Position numbers and translations under genes: made by a program | Notes under the pieces: generated by a model | Told to the model about the DNA's origin: nothing | What the model saw: only the letters and a program-made list of their open reading frames with translations | The model's database searches: none | Source: Craterostigma plantagineum | Taxonomy: Eukaryota > Streptophyta > Magnoliopsida > Lamiales > Linderniaceae | Length of the DNA: 64,000 nucleotides | Direction: 5' to 3' | Assembly (NCBI GenBank): GCA_027422505.1 | Contig: JAPQWV010000005.1 | Span: 10,173,501-10,237,500 of the forward strand | Shown: positions 34,935 through 49,739 of the stretch, piece by piece | Layout: every line of letters begins with the position of its first letter | Position numbering within the stretch: position 1 is the stretch's first letter

Positions 34935-37900
34935 TTAGCACACCAAGAACACACATAGATACTCTCTCTCCCTCTCTTTATCTTCTTCATACTGTTCATA
35001 GCTGAGGATCACTTGTAAATAAGAGAGAAAGTGAGCTTGAGTGTGTAATCTTCTTCCGTTATTAGTGAATATTCTCCGGCGGCCCGTGGACGTAGGATTC
35101 ACCCGAATTCGAACCACGTAAATCATCGTCTCTTTACTTTTCCGTCCTTTTTCTTAATATTCAATCCACGATTTCATCCGAACCGGCCCTCACCTTTATT
35201 TCCCGGACCATAAATTTTGTTGATCGGGGTCGTAACCCGCATCACCATCGTTCCGTAATGAGCATGTCCACATAAGGTCAAAATCAAGGTGTCTTCTCAC
35301 AAGTTTGGTCAAATACAATAAATATATTGGGGGACGATGGAGTGAAAGTTTCTAGGCTCTTGTGTCGGCCGTGCTTAGTGTAAGAATGTTTGATAAAGGA
35401 GCAAAAGTTTGAGAGGAAACAATTGTCGAAACTGTGTGGTAAACCAAGATCGATTGTGCACCATATCAGCAAAACGTCATAAACAGTAAAGTCTAGTTTT
35501 CAACAACCAACGTGACAATTGAAAAGAAGTACAACAAGCTATAACTCTAACTATTATTGATAGGGGTGACCTATCCAGCATTCCTCCTGACCTGACAACC
35601 TACAAGGAACAGAGTAGGAGATTGGGTCTGAAGGAGGTAAGGACCAGGTACGAGGTCCGACCAGAACGGTGTACGAAGGTGAGGTTCAGAGGAGCTCGGG
35701 AGGTACTCCACGGAGCTACGGAACTATTCAGAAGGGCCCAAGGAAGTGCCCGAGAAGGACTAAGTGCGAGGCTCGACTAGAGGCAATGTACGAAGGTGAT
35801 ATTGGGAGGAGCTAGGGAGATGTCCTAGGAAGCTACGGAGCTATCAGGAGGGAACAAATGAAGTAATCGAGAGAGCTATGGAAGTGACCGGGAGACCTGA
35901 CGAGGGAGGGCAGTACGAAACCCTAGACGCCTCTACAGTATAAATAGGGTCTTTTGTCCATTTTACACCATAAGTTACATAGCCCACACACATTAGCACA
36001 CCAAGACACACATAGATACTCTCTCTCCCTCTCTTTATCTTCTTCATACTGTTCATAGCTGAGGATCACTTGTAAATAAGAGAGAAAGTGAGCTTGAGTG
36101 TGTAATCTTCTTCCGTTATTAGTGAATATTCTCCGGCGGCCCGTGGACGTAGGATTCACCCGAATTCGAACCACGTAAATCATCGTCTCTTTACTTTTCC
36201 GTCCTTTTTCTTAATATTCAATCCACGATTTCATCCGAACCGGCCCTCACCTTTATTTCCCGGACCATAAATTTTGTTGATCGGGGTCGTAACCCGCATC
36301 ACCATCGTTCCGTAATGAGCATGTCCACATAAGGTCAAAATCAAGGTGTCTTCTCACAAGTTTGGTCAAATACAATAAATATATTGGGGGACGATGGAGT
36401 GAAAGTTTCTAGGCTCTTGTGTCGGCCGTGCTTAGTGTAAGAATGTTTGATAAAGGAGCAAAAGTTTGAGAGGAAACAATTGTCGAAACTGTGTGGTAAA
36501 CCAAGATCGATTGTGCACCATATCAGCAAAACGTCATAAACAGTAAAGTCTAGTTTTCAACAACCAACGTGACAATTGAAAAGAAGTACAACAAGCTATA
36601 ACTCTAACTATTATTGATAGGGGTGACCTATCCAGCATTCCTCCTGACCTGACAACCTACAAGGAACAGAGTAGGAGATTGGGTCTGAAGGAGGTAAGGA
36701 CCAGGTACGAGGTCCGACCAGAACGGTGTACGAAGGTGAGGTTCAGAGGAGCTCGGGAGGTACTCCACGGAGCTACGGAACTATTCAGAAGGGCCCAAGG
36801 AAGTGCCCGAGAAGGACTAAGTGCGAGGCTCGACTAGAGGCAATGTACGAAGGTGATATTGGGAGGAGCTAGGGAGATGTCCTAGGAAGCTACGGAGCTA
36901 TCAGGAGGGAACAAATGAAGTAATCGAGAGAGCTATGGAAGTGACCGGGAGACCTGACGAGGGAGGGCAGTACGAAACCCTAGACGCCTCTACAGTATAA
37001 ATAGGGTCTTTTGTCCATTTTACACCATAAGTTACATAGCCCACACACATTAGCACACCAAGACACACATAGATAGATACTCTCTCTCCCTCTCTTTATC
37101 TTCTTCATACTGTTCATAGCTGAGGATCACTTGTAAATAAGAGAGAAAGTGAGCTTGAGTGTGTAATCTTCTTCCGTTATTAGTGAATATTCTCCGGCGG
37201 CCCGTGGACGTAGGATTCACCCGAATTCGAACCACGTAAATCATCGTCTCTTTACTTTTCCGTCCTTTTTCTTAATATTCAATCCACGATTTCATCCGAA
37301 CCGGCCCTCACCTTTATTTCCCGGACCATAAATTTTGTTGATCGGGGTCGTAACCCGCATCACCATCGTTCCGTAATGAGCATGTCCACATAAGGTCAAA
37401 ATCAAGGTGTCTTCTCACAAGTTTGGTCAAATACAATAAATATATTGGGGGACGATGGAGTGAAAGTTTCTAGGCTCTTGTGTCGGCCGTGCTTAGTGTA
37501 AGAATGTTTGATAAAGGAGCAAAAGTTTGAGAGGAAACAATTGTCGAAACTGTGTGGTAAACCAAGATCGATTGTGCACCATATCAGCAAAACGTCATAA
37601 ACAGTAAAGTCTAGTTTTCAACAACCAACGTGACAATTGAAAAGAAGTACAACAAGCTATAACTCTAACTATTATTGATAGGGGTGACCTATCCAGCATT
37701 CCTCCTGACCTGACAACCTACAAGGAACAGAGTAGGAGATTGGGTCTGAAGGAGGTAAGGACCAGGTACGAGGTCCGACCAGAACGGTGTACGAAGGTGA
37801 GGTTCAGAGGAGCTCGGGAGGTACTCCACGGAGCTACGGAACTATTCAGAAGGGCCCAAGGAAGTGCCCGAGAAGGACTAAGTGCGAGGCTCGACTAGAG

Positions 37901-40900
37901 GCAATGTACGAAGGTGATATTGGGAGGAGCTAGGGAGATGTCCTAGGAAGCTACGGAGCTATCAGGAGGGAACAAATGAAGTAATCGAGAGAGCTATGGA
38001 AGTGACCGGGAGACCTGACGAGGGAGGGCAGTACGAAACCCTAGACGCCTCTACAGTATAAATAGGGTCTTTTGTCCATTTTACACCATAAGTTACATAG
38101 CCCACACACATTAGCACACCAAGACACACATAGATACTCTCTCTCCCTCTCTTTATCTTCTTCATACTGTTCATAGCTGAGGATCACTTGTAAATAAGAG
38201 AGAAAGTGAGCTTGAGTGTGTAATCTTCTTCCGTTATTAGTGAATATTCTCCGGCGGCCCGTGGACGTAGGATTCACCCGAATTCGAACCACGTAAATCA
38301 TCGTCTCTTTACTTTTCCGTCCTTTTTCTTAATATTCAATCCACGATTTCATCCGAACCGGCCCTCACCTTTATTTCCCGGACCATAAATTTTGTTGATC
38401 GGGGTCGTAACCCGCATCACCATCGTTCCGTAATGAGCATGTCCACATAAGGTCAAAATCAAGGTGTCTTCTCACAAGTTTGGTCAAATACAATAAATAT
38501 ATTGGGGGACGATGGAGTGAAAGTTTCTAGGCTCTTGTGTCGGCCGTGCTTAGTGTAAGAATGTTTGATAAAGGAGCAAAAGTTTGAGAGGAAACAATTG
38601 TCGAAACTGTGTGGTAAACCAAGATCGATTGTGCACCATATCAGCAAAACGTCATAAACAGTAAAGTCTAGTTTTCAACAACCAACGTGACAATTGAAAA
38701 GAAGTACAACAAGCTATAACTCTAACTATTATTGATAGGGGTGACCTATCCAGCATTCCTCCTGACCTGACAACCTACAAGGAACAGAGTAGGAGATTGG
38801 GTCTGAAGGAGGTAAGGACCAGGTACGAGGTCCGACCAGAACGGTGTACGAAGGTGAGGTTCAGAGGAGCTCGGGAGGTACTCCACGGAGCTACGGAACT
38901 ATTCAGAAGGGCCCAAGGAAGTGCCCGAGAAGGACTAAGTGCGAGGCTCGACTAGAGGCAATGTACGAAGGTGATATTGGGAGGAGCTAGGGAGATGTCC
39001 TAGGAAGCTACGGAGCTATCAGGAGGGAACAAATGAAGTAATCGAGAGAGCTATGGAAGTGACCGGGAGACCTGACGAGGGAGGGCAGTACGAAACCCTA
39101 GACGCCTCTACAGTATAAATAGGGTCTTTTGTCCATTTTACACCATAAGTTACATAGCCCACACACATTAGCACACCAAGACACACATAGATACTCTCTC
39201 TCCCTCTCTTTATCTTCTTCATACTGTTCATAGCTGAGGATCACTTGTAAATAAGAGAGAAAGTGAGCTTGAGTGTGTAATCTTCTTCCGTTATTAGTGA
39301 ATATTCTCCGGCGGCCCGTGGACGTAGGATTCACCCGAATTCGAACCACGTAAATCATCGTCTCTTTACTTTTCCGTCCTTTTTCTTAATATTCAATCCA
39401 CGATTTCATCCGAACCGGCCCTCACCTTTATTTCCCGGACCATAAATTTTGTTGATCGGGGTCGTAACCCGCATCACCATCGTTCCGTAATGAGCATGTC
39501 CACATAAGGTCAAAATCAAGGTGTCTTCTCACAAGTTTGGTCAAATACAATAAATATATTGGGGGACGATGGAGTGAAAGTTTCTAGGCTCTTGTGTCGG
39601 CCGTGCTTAGTGTAAGAATGTTTGATAAAGGAGCAAAAGTTTGAGAGGAAACAATTGTCGAAACTGTGTGGTAAACCAAGATCGATTGTGCACCATATCA
39701 GCAAAACGTCATAAACAGTAAAGTCTAGTTTTCAACAACCAACGTGACAATTGAAAAGAAGTACAACAAGCTATAACTCTAACTATTATTGATAGGGGTG
39801 ACCTATCCAGCATTCCTCCTGACCTGACAACCTACAAGGAACAGAGTAGGAGATTGGGTCTGAAGGAGGTAAGGACCAGGTACGAGGTCCGACCAGAACG
39901 GTGTACGAAGGTGAGGTTCAGAGGAGCTCGGGAGGTACTCCACGGAGCTACGGAACTATTCAGAAGGGCCCAAGGAAGTGCCCGAGAAGGACTAAGTGCG
40001 AGGCTCGACTAGAGGCAATGTACGAAGGTGATATTGGGAGGAGCTAGGGAGATGTCCTAGGAAGCTACGGAGCTATCAGGAGGGAACAAATGAAGTAATC
40101 GAGAGAGCTATGGAAGTGACCGGGAGACCTGACGAGGGAGGGCAGTACGAAACCCTAGACGCCTCTACAGTATAAATAGGGTCTTTTGTCCATTTTACAC
40201 CATAAGTTACATAGCCCACACACATTAGCACACCAAGACACACATAGATACTCTCTCTCCCTCTCTTTATCTTCTTCATACTGTTCATAGCTGAGGATCA
40301 CTTGTAAATAAGAGAGAAAGTGAGCTTGAGTGTGTAATCTTCTTCCGTTATTAGTGAATATTCTCCGGCGGCCCGTGGACGTAGGATTCACCCGAATTCG
40401 AACCACGTAAATCATCGTCTCTTTACTTTTCCGTCCTTTTTCTTAATATTCAATCCACGATTTCATCCGAACCGGCCCTCACCTTTATTTCCCGGACCAT
40501 AAATTTTGTTGATCGGGGTCGTAACCCGCATCACCATCGTTCCGTAATGAGCATGTCCACATAAGGTCAAAATCAAGGTGTCTTCTCACAAGTTTGGTCA
40601 AATACAATAAATATATTGGGGACGATGGAGTGAAAGTTTCTAGGCTCTTGTGTCGGCCGTGCTTAGTGTAACAATGTTTGATAAAGGAGCAAAAGTTTGA
40701 GAGGAAACAATTGTCGAAACTGTGTGGTAAACCAAGATCGATTGTGCACCATATCAGCAAAATGTCATAAACAGTAAAGTCTAGTTTTCAACAACCAACG
40801 TGACAATTGAAAAGAAGTACAACAAGCTATAACTCTAACTATTATTGATAGGGGTGACCTATCCAGCATTCCTCCTGACCTGACAACCTACAAGGAACAG

Positions 40901-43325
40901 AGTAGGAGATTGGGTCTGAAGGAGGTAAGGACCAGGTACGAGGTTCGACCAGAACGGTGTACGAAGGTGAGGTTCAGAGGAGCTCGGGAGGTACTCCACG
41001 GAGCTACGGAACTATTCAGAAGGGCCCAAGGAAGTGCCCGAGAAGGACTAAGTGCGAGGCTCGACTAGAGGCAATGTACGAAGGTGATATTGGGAGGAGC
41101 GAGGGAGATGTCCTAGGAAGCTACGGAGCTATCAGGAGGGAACAAATGAAGTAATCGAGAGAGCTATGGAAGTGACCGGGAGACCTGACGAGGGAGGGCA
41201 GTACGAAACCCTAGACGCCTCTACAGTATAAATAGGGTTTTTTGTCCATTTTACACCATAAGTTACATAGCCCACACACATTAGCACACCAAGAACACAC
41301 ATAGATACTCTCTCTCCCTCTCTTTATCTTCTTCATACTGTTCATAGCTGAGGATTACTTGTAAATAAGAGAGAAAGTGAGCTTGAGTGTGTAATCTTCT
41401 TCCGTTATTAGTGAATATTCTCCGGCGGCCCGTGGACGTAGGATTCACCCGAATTCGAACCACGTAAATCATCGTCTCTTTACTTTTCCGTCCTTTTTCT
41501 TAATATTCAATCCACGATTTCATCCGAACCGGCCCTCACCTTTATTTCCCGGACCATAAATTTTGTTGATCGGGGTCGTAACCCGCATCACCATCGTTCC
41601 GTAATGAGCATGTCCACATAAGGTCAAAATCAAGGTGTCTTCTCACAAGTTTGGTCAAATACAATAAATATATTGGGGGACGATGGAGTGAAAGTTTCTA
41701 GGCTCTTGTGTCGGCCGTGCTTAGTGTAACAATGTTTGATAAAGGAGCAAAAGTTTGAGAGGAAACAATTGTCGAAACTGTGTGGTAAACCAAGATCGAT
41801 TGTGCACCATATCAGCAAAATGTCATAAACAGTAAAGTCTAGTTTTCAACAACCAACGTGACAATTGAAAAGAAGTACAACAAGCTATAACTCTAACTAT
41901 TATTGATAGGGGTGACCTATCCAGCATTCCTCCTGACCTGACAACCTACAAGGAACAGAGTAGGAGATTGGGTCTGAAGGAGGTAAGGACCAGGTACGAG
42001 GTCCGACCAGAACGGTGTACGAAGGTGAGGTTCAGAGGAGCTCGGGAGGTACTCCACGGAGCTACGGAACTATTCAGAAGGGCCCAAGGAAGTGCCCGAG
42101 AAGGACTAAGTGCGAGGCTCGACTAGAGGCAATGTACGAAGGTGATATTGGGAGGAGCTAGGGAGATGTCCTAGGAAGCTACGGAGCTATCAGGAGGGAA
42201 CAAATGAAGTAATCGAGAGAGCTATGGAAGTGACCGGGAGACCTGACGAGGGAGGGCAGTACGAAACCCTAGACGCCTCTACAGTATAAATAGGGTCTTT
42301 TGTCCATTTTACACCATAAGTTACATAGCCCACACACATTAGCACACCAAGACACACATAGATACTCTCTCTCCCTCTCTTTATCTTCTTCATACTGTTC
42401 ATAGCTGAGGATCACTTGTAAATAAGAGAGAAAGTGAGCTTGAGTGTGTAATCTTCTTCCGTTATTAGTGAATATTCTCCGGCGGCCCGTGGACGTAGGA
42501 TTCACCCGAATTCGAACCACGTAAATCATCGTCTCTTTACTTTTCCGTCCTTTTTCTTAATATTCAATCCACGATTTCATCCGAACCGGCCCTCACCTTT
42601 ATTTCCCGGACCATAAATTTTGTTGATCGGGGTCGTAACCCGCATCACCATCGTTCCGTAATGAGCATGTCCACATAAGGTCAAAATCAAGGTGTCTTCT
42701 CACAAGTTTGGTCAAATACAATAAATATATTGGGGGACGATGGAGTGAAAGTTTCTAGGCTCTTGTGTCGGCCGTGCTTAGTGTAAGAATGTTTGATAAA
42801 GGAGCAAAAGTTTGAGAGGAAACAATTGTCGAAACTGTGTGGTAAACCAAGATCGATTGTGCACCATATCAGCAAAACGTCATAAACAGTAAAGTCTAGT
42901 TTTCAACAACCAACGTGACAATTGAAAAGAAGTACAACAAGCTATAACTCTAACTATTATTGATAGGGGTGACCTATCCAGCATTCCTCCTGACCTGACA
43001 ACCTACAAGGAACAGAGTAGGAGATTGGGTCTGAAGGAGGTAAGGACCAGGTACGAGGTCCGACCAGAACGGTGTACGAAGGTGAGGTTCAGAGGAGCTC
43101 GGGAGGTACTCCACGGAGCTACAGAACTATTCAAAAGGGACCAAGGAAGTGCCCGAGAAGGACTAAGTGCGAGGCTCGACTAGAGGCAATGTACGAAGGT
43201 GATATTGGGAGGAGCTAGGGAGATGTCCTAGGAAGCTACGGAGCTATCAGGAGGGAACAAATGAAGTAATCGAGAGAGCTATGGAAGTGACCGGGAGACC
43301 TGACGAGGGAGGGCAGTACGAAACC

Positions 43326-46300
43326 CTAGACGCCTCTACAGTATAAATAGGGTCTTTTGTCCATTTTACACCATAAGTTACATAGCCCACACACATTAGC
43401 ACACCAAGACACACATAGATACTCTCTCTCCCTCTCTTTATCTTCTTCATACTGTTCATAGCTGAGGATCACTTGTAAATAAGAGAGAAAGTGAGCTTGA
43501 GTGTGTAATCTTCTTCCGTTATTAGTGAATATTCTCCGGCGGCCCGTGGACGTAGGATTCACCCGAATTCGAACCACGTAAATCATCGTCTCTTTACTTT
43601 TCCGTCCTTTTTCTTAATATTCAATCCACGATTTCATCCGAACCGGCCCTCACCTTTATTTCCCGGACCATAAATTTTGTTGATCGGGGTCGTAACCCGC
43701 ATCACCATCGTTCCGTAATGAGCATGTCCACATAAGGTCAAAATCAAGGTGTCTTCTCACAAGTTTGGTCAAATACAATAAATATATTGGGGACGATGGA
43801 GTGAAAGTTTCTAGGCTCTTGTGTCGGCCGTGCTTAGTGTAACAATGTTTGATAAAGGAGCAAAAGTTTGAGAGGAAACAATTGTCGAAACTGTGTGGTA
43901 AACCAAGATCGATTGTGCACCATATCAGCAAAATGTCATAAACAGTAAAGTCTAGTTTTCAACAACCAACGTGACAATTGAAAAGAAGTACAACAAGCCA
44001 TAACTCTAACTATTATTGATAGGGGTGACCTATCCAGCATTCCTCCTGACCTGACAACCTACAAGGAACAGAGTAGGAGATTGGGTCTGAAGGAGGTAAG
44101 GACCAGGTACGAGGTTCGACCAGAACGGTGCACGAAGGTGAGGTTCAGAGGAGCTCGGGAGGTACTCCACGGAGCTACGGAACTATTCAGAAGGGCCCAA
44201 GGAAGTGCCCGAGAAGGACTAAGTGCGAGGCTCGACTAGAGGCAATGTACGAAGGTGATATTGGGAGGAGCGAGGGAGATGTCCTAGGAAGCTACGGAGC
44301 TATCAGGAGGGAACAAATGAAGTAATCGAGAGAGCTATGGAAGTGACCGGGAGACCTGACGAGGGAGGGCAGTACGAAACCCTAGACGCCTCTACAGTAT
44401 AAATAGGGTTTTTTGTCCATTTTACACCATAAGTTACATAGCCCACACACATTAGCACACCAAGAACACACATAGATACTCTCTCTCCCTCTCTTTATCT
44501 TCTTCATACTGTTCATAGCTGAGGATTACTTGTAAATAAGAGAGAAAGTGAGCTTGAGTGTGTAATCTTCTTCCGTTATTAGTGAATATTCTCCGGCGGC
44601 CCGTGGACGTAGGATTCACCCGAATTCGAACCACGTAAATCATCGTCTCTTTACTTTTCCGTCCTTTTTCTTAATATTCAATCCACGATTTCATCCGAAC
44701 CGGCCCTCACCTTTATTTCCCGGACCATAAATTTTGTTGATCGGGGTCGTAACCCGCATCACCATCGTTACGTAATGAGCATGTCCACATAAGGTCAAAA
44801 TCAAGGTGTCTTCTCACAAGTTTGGTCAAATACAATAAATATATTGGGGGACGATGGAGTGAAAGTTTCTAGGCTCTTGTGTCGGCCGTGCTTAGTGTAA
44901 CAATGTTTGATAAAGGAGCAAAAGTTTGAGAGGAAACAATTGTCGAAACTGTGTGGTAAACCAAGATCGATTGTGCACCATATCAGCAAAATGTCAGAAA
45001 CAGTAAAGTCTAGTTTTCAACAACCAACGTGACAATTGAAAAGAAGTACAACAAGCTATAACTCTAACTATTATTGATAGGGGTGACCTATCCAGCATTC
45101 CTCCTGACCTGACAACCTACAAGGAACAGAGTAGGAGATTGGGTCTGAAGGAGGTAAGGACCAGGTACGAGGTTCGACCAGAACGGTGTACGAAGGTGAG
45201 GTTCAGAGGAGCTCGGGAGGTACTCCACGGAGCTACGGAACTATTCAGAAGGGACCAAGGAAGTGCCCGAGAAGGACTAAGTGCGAGGCTCGACTAGAGG
45301 CAATGTACGAAGGTGATATTGGGAGGAGCGAGGGAGATGTCCTAGGAAGCTACGGAGCTATCAGGAGGGAACAAATGAAGTAATCGAGAGAGCTATGGAA
45401 GTGACCGGGAGACCTGACGAGGGAGGGCAGTACGAAACCCTAGACGCCTCTACAGTATAAATAGGGTTTTTTGTCCATTTTACACCATAAGTTACATAGC
45501 CCACACACATTAGCACACCAAGAACACACATAGATACTCTCTCTCCCTCTCTTTATCTTCTTCATACTGTTCATAGCTGAGGATTACTTGTAAATAAGAG
45601 AGAAAGTGAGCTTGAGTGTGTAATCTTCTTCCGTTATTAGTGAATATTCTCCGGCGGCCCGTGGACGTAGGATTCACCCGAATTCGAACCACGTAAATCA
45701 TCGTCTCTTTACTTTTCCGTCCTTTTTCTTAATATTCAATCCACGATTTCATCCGAACCGGCCCTCACCTTTATTTCCCGGACCATAAATTTTGTTGATC
45801 GGGGTCGTAACCCGCATCACCATCGTTCCGTAATGAGCATGTCCACATAAGGTCAAAATCAAGGTGTCTTCTCACAAGTTTGGTCAAATACAATAAATAT
45901 ATTGGGGACGATGGAGTGAAAGTTTCTAGGCTCTTGTGTCGGCCGTGCTTAGTGTAACAATGTTTGATAAAGGAGCAAAAGTTTGAGAGGAAACAATTGT
46001 CGAAACTGTGTGGTAAACCAAGATCGATTGTGCACCATATCAGCAAAATGTCAGAAACAGTAAAGTCTAGTTTTCAACAACCAACGTGACAATTGAAAAG
46101 AAGTACAACAAGCTATAACTCTAACTATTATTGATAGGGGTGACCTATCCAGCATTCCTCCTGACCTGACAACCTACAAGGAACAGAGTAGGAGATTGGG
46201 TCTGAAGGAGGTAAGGACCAGGTACGAGGTTCGACCAGAACGGTGTACGAAGGTGAGGTTCAGAGGAGCTCGGGAGGTACTCCACGGAGCTACGGAACTA

Positions 46301-49300
46301 TTCAGAAGGGCCCAAGGAAGTGCCCGAGAAGGACTAAGTGCGAGGCTCGACTAGAGGCAATGTACGAAGGTGATATTGGGAGGAGCGAGGGAGATGTCCT
46401 AGGAAGCTACGGAGCTATCAGGAGGGAACAAATGAAGTAATCGAGAGAGCTATGGAAGTGACCGGGAGACCTGACGAGGGAGGGCAGTACGAAACCCTAG
46501 ACGCCTCTACAGTATAAATAGGGTTTTTTGTCCATTTTACACCATAAGTTACATAGCCCACACACATTAGCACACCAAGAACACACATAGATACTCTCTC
46601 TCCCTCTCTTTATCTTCTTCATACTGTTCATAACTGAGGATTACTTGTAAATAAGAGAGAAAGTGAGCTTGAGTGTGTAATCTTCTTCCGTTATTAGTGA
46701 ATATTCTCCGGCGGCCCGTGGATGTAGGATTCACCCGAATTCGAACCACGTAAATCATCGTCTCTTTACTTTTCCGTCCTTTTTCTTAATATTCAATCCA
46801 CGATTTCATCCGAACCGGCCCTCACCTTTATTTCCCGGACCATAAATTTTGTTGATCGGGGTCGTAACCCGCATCACCATCGTTACGTAATGAGCATGTC
46901 CACATAAGGTCAAAATCAAGGTGTCTTCTCACAAGTTTGGTCAAATACAATAAATATATTGGGGGACGATGGAGTGAAAGTTTCTAGGCTCTTGTGTCGG
47001 CCGTGCTTAGTGTAACAATGTTTGATAAAGGAGCAAAAGTTTGAGAGGAAACAATTGTCGAAACTGTGTGGTAAACCAAGATCGATTGTGCACCATATCA
47101 GCAAAATGTCATAAACAGTAAAGTCTAGTTTTCAACAACCAACGTGACAATTGAAAAGAAGTACAACAAGCTATAACTCTAACTATTATTGATAGGGGTG
47201 ACCTATCCAGCATTCCTCCTGACCTGACAACCTACAAGGAACAGAGTAGGAGATTGGGTCTGAAGGAGGTAAGGACCAGGTACGAGGTTCGACCAGAACG
47301 GTGTACGAAGGTGAGGTTCAGAGGAGCTCGGGAGGTACTCCACGGAGCTACGGAACTATTCAGAAGGGACCAAGGAAGTGCCCGAGAAGGACTAAGTGCG
47401 AGGCTCGACTAGAGGCAATGTACGAAGGTGATATTGGGAGGAGCGAGGGAGATGTCCTAGGAAGCTACGGAGCTATCAGGAGGGAACAAATGAAGTAATC
47501 GAGAGAGCTATGGAAGTGACCGGGAGACCTGACGAGGGAGGGCAGTACGAAACCCTAGACGCCTCTACAGTATAAATAGGGTTTTTTGTCCATTTTACAC
47601 CATAAGTTACATAGCCCACACACATTAGCACACCAAGAACACACATAGATACTCTCTCTCCCTCTCTTTATCTTCTTCATACTGTTCATAGCTGAGGATT
47701 ACTTGTAAATAAGAGAGAAAGTGAGCTTGAGTGTGTAATCTTCTTCCGTTATTAGTGAATATTCTCCGGGGGCCCGTGGACGTAGGATTCACCCGAATTC
47801 GAACCACGTAAATCATCGTCTCTTTACTTTTCCGTCCTTTTTCTTAATATTCAATCCACGATTTCATCCGAACCGGCCCTCACCTTTATTTCCCGGACCA
47901 TAAATTTTGTTGATCGGGGTCGTAACCCGCATCACCATCGTTCCGTAATGAGCATGTCCACATAAGGTCAAAATCAAGATGTCTTCTCACAAGTTTGGTC
48001 AAATACAATAAATATATTGGGGACGATGGAGTGAAAGTTTCTAGGCTCTTGTGTCGGCCGTGCTTAGTGTAACAATGTTTGATAAAGGAGCAAAAGTTTG
48101 AGAGGAAACAATTGTCGAAACTGTGTGGTAAACCAAGATCGATTGTGCACCATATCAGCAAAATGTCAGAAACAGTAAAGTCTAGTTTTCAACAACCAAC
48201 GTGACAATTGAAAAGAAGTACAACAAGCTATAACTCTAACTATTATTGATAGGGGTGACCTATCCAGCATTCCTCCTGACCTGACAACCTACAAGGAACA
48301 GAGTAGGAGATTGGGTCTGAAGGAGGTAAGGACCAGGTACGAGGTTCGACCAGAACGGTGCACGAAGGTGAGGTTCAGAGGAGCTCGGGAGGTACTCCAC
48401 GGAGCTACGGAACTATTCAGAAGGGCCCAAGGAAGTGCCCGAGAAGGACTAAGTGCGAGGCTCGACTAGAGGCAATGTACGAAGGTGATATTGGGAGGAG
48501 CGAGGGAGATGTCCTAGGAAGCTACGGAGCTATCAGGAGGGAACAAATGAAGTAATCGAGAGAGCTATGGAAGTGACCGGGAGACCTGACGAGGGAGGGC
48601 AGTACGAAACCCTAGACGCCTCTACAGTATAAATAGGGTTTTTTGTCCATTTTACACCATAAGTTACATAGCCCACACACATTAGCACACCAAGAACACA
48701 CATAGATACTCTCTCTCCCTCTCTTTATCTTCTTCATACTGTTCATAGCTGAGGATTACTTGTAAATAAGAGAGAAAGTGAGCTTGAGTGTGTAATCTTC
48801 TTCCGTTATTAGTGAATATTCTCCGGCGGCCCGTGGATGTAGGATTCACCCGAATTCGAACCACGTAAATCATCGTCTCTTTACTTTTCCGTCCTTTTTC
48901 TTAATATTCAATCCACGATTTCATCCGAACCGGCCCTCACCTTTATTTCCCGGACCATAAATTTTGTTGATCGGGGTCGTAACCCGCATCACCATCGTTA
49001 CGTAATGAGCATGTCCACATAAGGTCAAAATCAAGGTGTCTTCTCACAAGTTTGGTCAAATACAATAAATATATTGGGGGACGATGGAGTGAAAGTTTCT
49101 AGGCTCTTGTGTCGGCCGTGCTTAGTGTAACAATGTTTGATAAAGGAGCAAAAGTTTGAGAGGAAACAATTGTCGAAACTGTGTGGTAAACCAAGATCGA
49201 TTGTGCACCATATCAGCAAAATGTCAGAAACAGTAAAGTCTAGTTTTCAACAACCAACGTGACAATTGAAAAGAAGTACAACAAGCTATAACTCTAACTA

Positions 49301-49670
49301 TTATTGATAGGGGTGACCTATCCAGCATTCCTCCTGACCTGACAACCTACAAGGAACAGAGTAGGAGATTGGGTCTGAAGGAGGTAAGGACCAGGTACGA
49401 GGTTCGACCAGAACGGTGTACGAAGGTGAGGTTCAGAGGAGCTCGGGAGGTACTCCACGGAGCTACGGAACTATTCAGAAGGGCCCAAGGAAGTGCCCGA
49501 GAAGGACTAAGTGCGAGGCTCGACTAGAGGCAATGTACGAAGGTGATATTGGGAGGAGCGAGGGAGATGTCCTAGGAAGCTACGGAGCTATCAGGAGGGA
49601 ACAAATGAAGTAATCGAGAGAGCTATGGAAGTGACCGGGAGACCTGACGAGGGAGGGCAGTACGAAACCC
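43326..49670 (+). repeat. Dimeric higher-order repeat, about 2,115 bp
   Basis: Alternating monomer types recur every two units. The ATTGGGGACG form (one G fewer) is at about 43790, 45905 and 48019. AAGGGACCAAGG is at about 43136, 45251 and 47366. CGTTACGTAATG is at about 44767, 46882 and 48996. All spacings are near 2,115 bp. The pattern dissolves after about 49.7 kb. Confidence 0.65.
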
Positions 49671-49739
49671 TAGACGCCTCTACAGTATAAATAGGGTTTT
49701 TTGTCCATTTTACACCATAAGTTACATAGCCCACACACA

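Noticed and set aside
40957..41154. Plus-strand 65-codon frames with a YEGE/YEGD peptide repeat
   Set aside because: They come from the 117-bp subrepeats. Most monomers carry a TAG in the frame; a T-to-G variant opens it only in some units around 41-54 kb.
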